Positions 55,787-64,000 of a DNA stretch of 64,000 nucleotides are shown piece after piece (the first letter of the stretch is position 1; every line of letters starts with the position of its first letter). The stretch covers positions 487,642 through 551,641 of the forward strand of contig NADL03000038.1 of NCBI GenBank assembly GCA_002205965.3. The letters are read 5' to 3'. Both the position numbers and the translations under genes were made by a program. Source of the stretch: Kappaphycus alvarezii. Its lineage: Eukaryota > Rhodophyta > Florideophyceae > Gigartinales > Solieriaceae. Under the pieces are notes generated by a model that saw nothing but the letters and a program-made list of their open reading frames with translations, was not told where the DNA came from and searched no databases.

Positions 55787-56327
55787 ATGGACAATCTATG
55801 CCCCTCCAAAGTCATTTCCAAAAATCGCCACCCCCGCACCCTAAACTCCATTCCACTACTCCCCTTCGGCCCTACTGACCGTGATTGACTACCCACGCCG
55901 ACAGACCAAGAAGAAGGTGATCGAAGACGTGCGTCGCTTGTTCGTCGAGGATGAGACGGAGGATGTAGATGACGGGCAGGAGTGGGAAGTCAAGGAGGGA
56001 GCTGGGGAGACCTTCGAGGAGTGGGCAGCCCCGGAATTAGTCTACAAGAATGAGGTTGACGAGGAGGATGACGAGAAGGATGACGAGGATGACGAGGAGT
56101 AGGACGAGGAGGATGAGGAGGACGGAGACATGGAAATTGATAGAATGGTGGGGCCGGGGCTGGACACTATGGACCAAGTGGTCCCGATGCTGGAACCGGA
56201 TGGGGGCATTTTTAGTGGTTTGGATATCTCCCAGGAGGAAATAGAGAGTTATGAGCCGTTCGCAGTATTTGTGGGGACTGCTTGGGCAGCATGGATATTT
56301 TGGAGGAGTTGTTTGGGTTTGATCTAG
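55787..56327 (+). pseudogene. U3-encoded acidic protein, element 3 copy 2
   Basis: ATG 55787 opens MDNLCPSKVISKN. One extra T near 55885 breaks the frame exactly in the conserved head. The second frame (from about 55881 to TAG 56100-56102) contains RRQTKKKVIEDVRRLFVEDE and ends in a run of Asp/Glu. After the in-frame TAG (also in copy 1) the same frame continues through MEIDRMVGPGLDTMDQVV to TAG 56325-56327. The shared TAG could mean read-through, a shorter product, or decay before the duplication. Confidence 0.5.
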
Positions 56328-56782
56328 AGAATGGGAAATAAGAGGACGAGATCAATTCTTCTTTTCTTAAGTATCTTTTGATTAGACTATACCATCCACA
56401 AAAAGTGTTTTTATGCATTTCCTGGTATTTTTTGTAGTTTTGTTCGGACTTCAGGGGTAGCCAAAAGTCATGTAAGCTGATTAAACTGCTTCCTCATGGA
56501 GAGGTGAAGCAAGTTGGCAGACAACTTCAAGTCAAGTCCCGGGTAGTAGGAAGCTAAGAGTCAACTTCAGACCCAAGAAACAATTTTCCTACGCTGGTCA
56601 CAGAGAATCAGTGGTAGACCTTGCCCCTTCCATACTTGCTTGTAGCCCTCTCAACTGTTTTCCTTACCCACTCCTTTTTGTTCGTTCAGCTATACCACGG
56701 TAGCAATTTTGTCGCTTGCAACACCACCTTCTTAGGGTAGTTGGTTCTGAGTATCTCTTCTCCAGACGGTTTACCCCTATCA

Positions 56783-57299
56783 CGCTGCAGAGAGGGGAAG
56801 CGGGTCGAAGGAGCCCAAGTCGACGGACTAGGGATGGTTGGGTATGTGGAGGACAAACTTTCGCATGGGAAAGACAGCTTGGCGGAGGGAGAAGGACTTT
56901 TCTTGGCGACATCGAGAGCCAGAGAGGGGGTGGAGCGCGGTCCGATGTGTGCCCCGGACCTGACACGGGCAGGTGCTACATCGATTAGACTTGCTGCAGC
57001 GACACCGTGGAGGAATGGTTCGGTAAGTGATAAGCCGAAAAAACCAAGTCGGGAGGGCATTTTGGCCTGCGACTATGCTTTGTCCGACAGCGTGATAGCA
57101 TGAAGTTACGTAAAGTACGTCCGTTAAAGGGCTTCAAAAGCTTCGCCAGCGGTACAGGCGTGTGTCAGGTCGGCAAGTTTGAGGTCGCGTTCCAGATTTG
57201 TAACCTTGTCGCGGGCTGCCACGTCAGCAGCGCCACCGGCAACCTGGGTCGAGTTGGTGCGAACTGCGGCCTTGAACGGCGAGAGGACCGTGATGTCAC
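56783..57299. other. GC-rich region, left part, copy 2
   Basis: Overlapping open frames on both strands (plus 56741-57103, starting inside the LTR; plus 57100-57450; minus 57124-57318 and 57165-57560). No family recognised. Confidence 0.35.
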
Positions 57300-57788
57300 A
57301 TGCAATGGGGCGCGACATTGTACCTTCCGTTGTTGTGGGGGCTGTACCAGGATATCTGCGTGCCGAAACCTAGTGCCCAGGACGAGGTGCGGAACCTCGT
57401 GCCAAGTTTGCGGACCAGCGGCGCGGGTACCGTGTGTCGCGAACGCATAACAGAGCGAGTCATGGCAATGAAGACGGCCGAAACCAGGGCAGCAGAGGTC
57501 GGCAGGGTGGTCCTCGAGGGTGTCCAAGGGTCGTTCACAGTGGTGGCGGCTAAGGAGCATAGAGTCATTTTACACGAGCAGTCCGAGGTGACGTCGGAGC
57601 ATGGTCTGCCAGTGTGTTGTGTTCATCTTTGTTGCTGCTGTAGGGTGGGAGAAGGGGAAGGCCGCAGCGGGGCCGCTGCGGGGCCGCTGCGGGGCTGCGG
57701 CGCAACACTAGGCGTCTTCGTGCTAATGAACTCTTGCCAGCACCTCTTACTGTACCCGTTTGAGAGGGGCTTGAGTGTTCGTGGGTGA
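57300..57788 (+). CDS. Hypothetical protein, 162 codons, copy 2
   Basis: Same frame as 29677-30165 with one amino-acid difference (VGEGEG for VGEWEG). Unrecognised; the coding strand is uncertain. Confidence 0.3.
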   Translation: MQWGATLYLPLLWGLYQDICVPKPSAQDEVRNLVPSLRTSGAGTVCRERITERVMAMKTAETRAAEVGRVVLEGVQGSFTVVAAKEHRVILHEQSEVTSEHGLPVCCVHLCCCCRVGEGEGRSGAAAGPLRGCGATLGVFVLMNSCQHLLLYPFERGLSVRG

Positions 57789-58394
57789 ACCAGATAGAGT
57801 GGGAGGGTCACGGGTTGAAAGGTCGACAAGCCCAGGGATGTACAGGACGAAACGGCGGAGCGAAGCCGCAGACTGGCGTAGAAGAAAGTAACGGTCTCCG
57901 CAAAAAATGGGCAGTAGCTCAGACGAGTGAAAAACCACCCAGTGTTACTCAGGTATAAGAAATTAGAGAAGAAGTCGTTATATCGCCGTGTTTATTCCGA
58001 AATTCTCGTCGAGAGAAAATATGCTAGTAAGCTGAAATGCGGTTTTTGATGTCATTGGGAGTAATTTACTCGTATGCATACACTGTACAAACAAGATTGA
58101 AGTTAACCGTCGATTTATCCAGCTGTCTCTGTTGCTGTAACTCGTCCCTAGTCTGTAAGAAGGAAGTCTTCAACTTCTTATTTGGAGTTTTATCTGCAGG
58201 TTGCAAAAGATGGGATTTTTTTGCTGCGTTGAAAACGACCTGATATACTCTGAAACTGCACTCCTCTACCAGCAGAACATCTTTGCAAGACAACATCCAT
58301 CTAAAAATAAAAGGTACGAATCCCCTTTGACTGTACTTTGGATATATGTATATAGAGTCTATACATTTGATACATGCGGACAGGATTGGGCATT
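57789..58394. other. Unassigned spacer, copy 2
   Basis: As 30166-30773; nothing recognised. Confidence 0.45.
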
Positions 58395-59362
58395 CTATAG
58401 ACCCGTTCTCTGACAGCTTATTGACAGATTTTTTGAATATAAAAAGTCTGCTCTAGTACATTGTTCGACTATCTCGGCTGGTGGGCTTTCAAAACGTCCT
58501 TGCACGGGCTCCCACCAGTCACTACATATTTTTTCCTTGACATGGCAAAGAATGGTGGGAAAATAAGTCCAGAAGCATATATCGCGATTATGGCTGTTAT
58601 GTTTTTGTTTAAGCCATAAGTCGACTTGACTCGTTCGTGACCACCACATGTTTCCCTTAGAATCACCAAAAATATCTCTCATGCTTTCCAAATGTTTCAT
58701 CGAAATTTTTTTCATCCAAATTCCAGATTCTTCCTGCATTCTGCGAAAAATCTCGACGCATTCTCTCAGTTGAAGAGATTGCATGAAAAAATGTTCGAAC
58801 ATGGTCTTAATTTTCTGCTTCAAGTATGTTTTTTTATTTTGGTACTTGCGGTAAGATATGTCAAGCTTTTCCGCTCGGTATGTTCGAAATGCATCAAATG
58901 ATGGAATTACTTTCTTCCGACCACACCTCCTATCCGATGCCCTTCTGACTAGTGCTCTTCTAAATCAATTCATGTCTGCAGCAATTTTCGCGAAGCTTTT
59001 TTGAGTCTGCTATTTACCAAGTCTCTTTCAGGTCTAAAAATTAAGCAATATCTGACTCTTGGCTCTCTTCCTGAGAGCATTAAATTCAAACCTTCATCAT
59101 TTTGTGACTCTAAGACCGCTTAAATACTGGCTACAGTGGTCTTACTGACGTTAATAATGGCGGCATTTACCGCCATATACCAGCTTGTTTTTCTCGTAAC
59201 ACTCACTGCGGTAGCGATTGCTTTCTCTTGAATGGTAGCAAACTCACGATGTTTGGTATTTGGCGTCTGTTGGCGCATTATGGCAGCATAGGGAAATAAA
59301 TTCATCGAGAGGCCAATATACGGTTTATGCAAAGGGGTTCCTGCAATGTTTGTGACTAACAT
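58395..59362 (-). pseudogene. Minus-strand HTH/transposase-like gene remnant, copy 2
   Basis: The 5' frame (59120-59362, start MLVTNIAGTPLHKPYIG) contains HREFATIQEKAIATAVSVTR and INVSKTTVASI, which resembles the N-terminal helix-turn-helix of Tc1/mariner-type transposases. After one TAA the same frame continues GLNLMLSGREPRVRYCLIFR. A shift then leads to SDRRCGRKKVIPSFDAFRTY and an open 3' frame (to 58395) with MKHLESMRDIFGDSKGNMWW and FPTILCHVKEKICSDWWEP. No DDE residues could be assigned. Transposase-like by composition and context; family uncertain. Confidence 0.4.
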
Positions 59363-59940
59363 TTCACTAAAATTATTTTGGTGAAATAATTAAAGAAAGA
59401 AATAGTACTTGCGCTTTTTGGAATGTAACTAACTTAGGAGTAATAGCATAGACCCCTTCATTTTGGCTTGCCTCAGCGGGTTTCAATTCTTCTCTATCCT
59501 AAGGTTCAGGTGGTTAGTGTAAAAGGAAGAGTTAGATGGAGGAGGGAGATTGGGGAGCTGAATACAAGTACATCGATCATATTTGCCGTTGGGGGCCAGT
59601 GAAGGACGTAAGGTTGTGAATCGAATAGTGAGCGTGAAAAAATTTACCGCAAGACTAACTTACATGTTGGTTACATATTGCAATTTAATTGAAGTAAAGA
59701 TTTCACTAGAGAGATTTTGTAGAACAAATTCCTTTTACTTTCTCGTCCGCAGAGTGAACAAATTGAAAAAATGTTATATTAATATGGAATCGAACATGAC
59801 ACAGATAAAAATCGCCCGACCCAGCGACTTTACGAGACAAATCTTGTTTCTTTTAGCGGGAAGAGCTTTCCATTATTCAACGGAACACAACTAAGTAACC
59901 ATAATACCACCACGGCTTCAGAGATGAACACCAAATCATC
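59363..59940. other. Unassigned spacer, copy 2
   Basis: As 31741-32290, with the short ATTTCAC/GTGAAAT inverted repeat near 59362-59388. Confidence 0.4.
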
Positions 59941-60411
59941 AGGATGCCATCCTCCAAGAAAATGCCGACAACTTCCCCACACCCTCATCCAAACGTAGCG
60001 ATCATCTCAAACACCCCCAACATGTCATCTACACCCCCGTCGTTGTCTTCACCAATCTATATAGCAGAAATCCAGGTACAACCACCAACAGCCCTTCCTC
60101 ATCTACCGACCATGCCCAATCTTCCATCTCTGCCATTCCCTTCCACCATGCCAACTCTCCCACCCCTCCCCTCCCGACCACTATGACCAACCTCCCACAC
60201 TTTCCTCCCAATTGCAACATACACAAATATCAATCCCTTTTCCAAGTCTCACATCTGCAGCGGAAGATCTAGATCCGCTGTGTTGACTCAGGGCCAGAGT
60301 TCCGAGAAGCCAACGGTACTGGAGCTAAGGTACTTGAGAGGAACGATAGCAGTGATCACGATTCGATAGCGCGAAAGGATGCTCAAACCCGCATGTCGCG
60401 CCGTTTAGCTA
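59941..60411 (+). other. Pro/Ser/Thr-rich coding-like stretch, copy 2
   Basis: A frame from ATG 59944 (MPSSKKMPTTSPHPHPN) is rich in Pro, Ser, Thr and Leu and stops at 60186. It may be the N-terminus of the Myb/SANT-like protein that follows, in a shifted frame. Confidence 0.3.
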
Positions 60412-61354
60412 AGCGAACTGGGATCATGTACTGCTTAATTATGTACGAGCAACTGATGCCAATAGAAAAGGCCATGGATCCAATGGAAGGGCGTTTGCAG
60501 CTGCGAGCTATCTCTTTATTGCTGAATTTCCAGACATATTGTTCCATTACCAAGCAAAAAGTAAGCAGAAATCAGTTACGGATAGTTTTAATCTGCCCGT
60601 TGAAATGCGAAGGGCAACTAGCAAGAATAATGCGGCCACATCTGTAATAGCAGGGAACCTGTCGGACAAGAATCAACTACTAGAAGATATCATTCTTGAA
60701 ATAGACGAATACGGGGAAGGGCCGAGGAAGAAAAGAGATGAGAGGAACTCCGCAGAATAAAGTTTGGTTACAGCTAACGAGCAAACTAGGAATGCAGCTC
60801 TTGAACGTCATAAGGAAGCTACTGGAAGTGCTGGTTCTTACCATGAGAAAGTATCGATTGAGAGAGGCACGCCCAACAAGAAGACACCAGAGTTTAACGG
60901 AGACAGATCAGAGGTGAATGAAGTGCTATTGGAATCGGTGAAAAGGAGGAGGGACATGGAGGAGAGAAAGCTTTCCCTTTCAGAAGCCCGTCTGAAATTT
61001 GATCAAGAGAGGACCTCTCGGGACGAAGGGAGATTTAATAGATCACATTATGTCCTGGGGAAACGAATAACGCCGGATGAAATAAGATTTGAGTTGAAAA
61101 GAGACGATAAGAGGGAGGGAAGACGGGAGAGGGATATTATGATGGAGATCATGAAAGAAATGCTTACAACATTAAAATTATCTCCCCGCAGTGGGTCCCG
61201 AGGAGCAAAGTACGCGTACTCAGGGTCTGCGAAGATTAATTTGCTCCAAAATATCTCCCCAATGAAAAATTTAAGCAAAAAGAGGTCTTTCTTGCGATTT
61301 CTTAGTAATAACATGTTCAGGAAGTTTTTTTACGCAAGTTCCAAGTATTTGTGA
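60412..61354 (+). pseudogene. Myb/SANT-like DNA-binding protein with coiled coil, copy 2
   Basis: After a TAA the frame reads ANWDHVLLNYVRATDANRKG, HGSNGRAFAAA and KSVTDSFNLPVEMRRATSKN, then DKNQLLEDIILEIDEYGEG. This spacing resembles Myb/SANT-like proteins that accompany some DNA transposons. One in-frame TAA (60758-60760) follows RNSAE; the same frame continues to TGA 61352-61354 with a Glu/Arg-rich coiled coil (RRRDMEERKLSLSEARLKFD). The copy 1 counterpart keeps the coiled coil. It lies head to head with the minus-strand HTH gene 1 kb away, so the two could belong to one transposon; that is inference. Confidence 0.42.
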
Positions 61355-63080
61355 AACGAAAGTGGATTGAGATTGAAATATGATATTTTCTGACCTTGCT
61401 TTAGTAAACAAGGCCTCATGTGTTGAAGGACGATTGATGTCTTGTAAATCAGAGCTGTACGTGCATGGCGAACTTTCAAACTCCTTGCATAATCGTTTCG
61501 AGACCACTGTTGCTCGAATTCTTTATAATTAAATTCAAATGCAGCTCGAAAGGTTTCATGACCAAGCTAAAGGCACGTTGAGCAGAGATAGCTCCAGCTT
61601 CATGAAATTCTATCTGTGACACCCTAATCGTAGTTAAGCTTTGTTTGATTTGTAAACTTCTAACGAAGTAGATACACAGAACACAAGGAACACTTTTTTC
61701 ATAACCACCTTTTATCGCATTAGAGTATCGGGACCAACATTCTAATGATGCATCCACCAGAACATGCTATTAAACGCAAAACAACAAAACCACTACATAA
61801 TGTGAGCTGCCATTCACTCCTCTACGATTACTAGTGACCCTGTTCGTATCACCAAGCGTGCAATCTAGGAATTTACCCCCATTCTGAGTTGAAGTTCATG
61901 ATATTCATTGCTGTTGGCTGATACTGTATGTGCCACAAATTTCTCGGTGTACTGACTACCTGAAATATCTCATTGTAGAGAGTGGAATTTCTGCGTGTAG
62001 TTTATCATCGGGATTATACAATGAGCAATGTTTTAGTTATTTTTTGCCCTAACTACGCCGATAAGCTGTGGCTTAAAGAAGCAGTGGTTACTTCTGGTTA
62101 GTGACCTGGTGTTCTTACTTAAACCAAGTGATTCGGGGGCGATGAGCTGTTTCGGAGGTTTCGGTTGGTGAGGCGCCTTTTCGTGCTTCTTAATTCAACG
62201 TGGGCCAGGTTTTTGATTGGCTAATGCAATTTCGCATATGCATTCCAGGACGTGCAAGTGTTTTGACTCGCATGGATGAAGCAGGCATATCTATGTGTCC
62301 ACCTAATACAGTATGTAGCGTGTGCACGAGGTACAAGCATACCCTATTGACAGATAGTACGGGCGGTACCGCGCAGGAACTATGGTTAAGAGTAGGGGCT
62401 GTCATGACGTATACAGGTACATATTTTTGTAGTATGGCGTCGGATTAGCTGACACATTTACATTACGGTGATGTGTAGGAATATCGTGATTTGTACAATA
62501 GCGGCATCTTGGCATGATGCGCTTATGCGATGATTTTGTGTAGTGAGTTGTTGTACGTTGTTGGCTAGGCTATTGTTGGAGTTGGTATTGGCAGTGGGTG
62601 TCACCTTGACATAGTATATAAGTTGCAGTTTGCTGAGCCTCAAAGTAAAATCCCAGCCAGAGCTGGAGGACTTCCTTTACAAATCAACCGTCCTTCCCTT
62701 CAATCTTCCCTTCCTAGGCACAACCTCTATCAGCTACCCTTATGTATGCCAAGCTTAATTTAAAGCCGTAGCGTGTAGACGATTTGCCCATGTTGACCAG
62801 AAGAAAAATGTTTTGGTGTTTTCCCTTGGAAGATATATTCGATCTATCGTCGGCCGCAACCGAAGACCTAACACATGAAGAGACACTTTGTGAGAGGAAA
62901 AGCTACAGAAGGCGTCAATGGTTTAAGCAATAACTCAGACACGCACAATGTTCCAGGTGTGAGGAGGCAAGGATATTTAAGTATGGTATCATGTTTGAGA
63001 GGGATTTTTTGGGCGATGAGGGCATAAGACAGCGTCTTGTCCAGAAAAGCCAAGACTAGTATGATAAAGCGGGAGTCGTG
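61355..63080. other. Unassigned region upstream of VHPO copy 3
   Basis: As 33741-35460: unassigned frames minus 61476-61757 and plus 62200-62448, TATATAA at 62615-62621, dispersed motif near 62810. The first two are the same as in copy 1 at the protein level. Confidence 0.4.
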
Positions 63081-64000
63081 GGGTCTTGGCGAAGAATTGC
63101 GATGAGTGGAAAAGGCGCCCGACGAATAAGGGCGTCGGTAATGATAGGAAGAAGAGAGATTCCAGACCGAGGAAAAAATAAGAACAGGTGTTTGGGGCTG
63201 CATGGAGGGGCTAGAGGGAATGAGGGCATAAGTAGAAAGTGGAGTAGGAGGTCAATCTACCAAAGGGCAGCAACGGCTTTGGGGAAGTTTTGGGTGTTTT
63301 TACTGTTGGAAGAGGGGGAAATGTTTGGGTGGTTTACATTTGAAAGATACGTTCGGCTGAAGTTCCGGAGTTATCATAGTTATCATGGAAGATATATTCG
63401 ATCTTTCGATGTGGCTTTGGGGTAAAGTAAGAGGTATTTAGTACGGTCGTGATAAGTGATATCACGGTTCGCGTAAGTGCACTAGTTACAAGAAGGGAGA
63501 ACAAAATGCCTATCGTCCCAGCTCCGATGTTCTCGTCAGCACCAAGAGCTGTATCGAGGCCCCTCAATTGAAACCTCCTCTAAATGCAGTAGTTGCCCTC
63601 TTCAATATATGTCAGGGCCATCTCCAGTATGCGAAAAACAAATACGGCTCAACATATAGCTCACACTCACTAATTCGTGGGCTGGGAGCCCTGTAAACTC
63701 TTGCTGACTTCTTCCTCGAAATTTTGGATATTGTATTACGGAAATCAGCGTCTCCACAACGGCCGTTATCATTCCAGGAAGTTCTTTCCACTCACAATAA
63801 GAGATCGTCACCGTCATCCCCTCCCGGAATAAGCGCAAATTCCCTTGCCGCCCTGTACGCAATCTGGGACCCGACAATGTCGCCTCCAATCGAATCAAAT
63901 CTCCAATGCACTCCGTTGAATACTCGCGAGTCCTGGTTCTGCTGAATACAGTCCTCAAGCGTGAGCGTCTGTGTGACCACTCTACGGGGCTCGTTTGTGA
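63081..64000. repeat. Tandem repeat unit, copy 3 (start only)
   Basis: The first 920 bases of a third unit, directly adjoining copy 2. Where all three copies can be compared it shares the variants of copy 2 (for example CACCAAGAGC near 63539 against CATCAAGAGC in copy 1, and GTCACCGTC near 63806 against GTCCCGTC). It differs from copy 2 mainly by homopolymer length, so copies 2 and 3 share a more recent history. Confidence 0.9.
63792..64000 (-). CDS. Vanadium-dependent haloperoxidase, copy 3 (C-terminal end only)
   Basis: The last 62 codons, stop at 63792-63794, open to the window edge. Contains SRVFNGVHWRFD with the vanadate-site Arg and His. Identical to copy 2 over this stretch at the protein level. 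Whether its 5' end is intact cannot be seen here. Confidence 0.85.
   Translation of the reverse strand, partial: TNEPRRVVTQTLTLEDCIQQNQDSRVFNGVHWRFDSIGGDIVGSQIAYRAAREFALIPGGDDGDDLLL

Larger units (their letters stand above)
55299..56782 (+). repeat. 3' LTR of element 3, copy 2 (1484 bp)
   Basis: TGTTAGGCG to TTACCCCTATCA. Same layout as copy 1, except that the second TATA box is altered (CATGTAA near 56470). Confidence 0.82.
35461..63080. repeat. Tandem repeat unit, copy 2
   Basis: Collinear with copy 1 along its length. It spans 27.6 kb and carries a private 4446-bp LINE (39034-43479) and a private 106-bp insert (43545-43650). It lacks the Ty3/gypsy element found in copy 1 at 20259-26010. 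It also holds about 120 bp near 44690-44810 that copy 1 lacks. Without private insertions it is about 23 kb. Confidence 0.93.

Overview
This window looks like nuclear DNA of a eukaryote. It is built almost entirely of repeats and mobile elements, and the only recognisable non-mobile gene is an intronless vanadium-dependent haloperoxidase (VHPO). My best guess is a marine macroalga, most likely a red alga. That rests on the VHPO, the intronless genes and the element mix (Ty3/gypsy LTR elements, piggyBac-like transposons, LINEs with a C-terminal restriction-like endonuclease). The sequence does not prove it, and no rRNA or organelle marker is present.

The main architecture is a tandem array. 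A unit of about 23 kb appears as copy 1 (6761-35460), copy 2 (35461-63080) and the start of copy 3 (63081-64000). Copies 1 and 2 are almost collinear and differ mainly by single-base indels and by insertions private to one copy. Copy 1 carries a 5.75 kb Ty3/gypsy element (20259-26010, 5-bp target duplication ACTTG) and a 54-bp MITE-like insert. Copy 2 carries a 4.45 kb full-length LINE (39034-43479, target duplication GGTCT) and a 106-bp MITE-like insert. Because each copy shows the empty site of the other, insertion boundaries can be read exactly. A second Ty3/gypsy element (1-6760, left end outside the window) sits inside the array at the left edge.

Order within one unit: the VHPO gene (minus strand; badly frameshifted in copy 1, one frameshift in copy 2); a small Cys-rich reading frame; about 2 kb unassigned; a reversed solo-LTR-like relic; about 1 kb unassigned; a piggyBac-like transposase (plus strand); a tRNA-like stretch; the 3' part of a second piggyBac-like transposase (minus strand); a 5'-truncated LINE; a short unassigned gene remnant; a second LINE fragment; the 3' end of a third Ty3/gypsy element with a 1.5 kb LTR; a GC-rich open region; a minus-strand helix-turn-helix protein remnant; a plus-strand Myb/SANT-like coiled-coil protein; and unassigned sequence back to the VHPO.

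The most interesting material is in the LTR elements. (a) Three related long LTRs share a TATTTAAA box followed by a small acidic reading frame, and a second TATATAA box closer to the 3' end. They look like dual-promoter LTRs with a U3-encoded protein. (b) Downstream of integrase, and in frame with it, lies an unrecognised module ending exactly at the polypurine tract. It occurs twice in one element and again in the two others. (c) Protease belongs to the gag frame, and pol starts at an overlapping TAATG. Nearly every gene carries 1-2 base indels, many in homopolymers. Part of this may be consensus error in a long-read assembly rather than true decay, and this qualifies every pseudogene call below.
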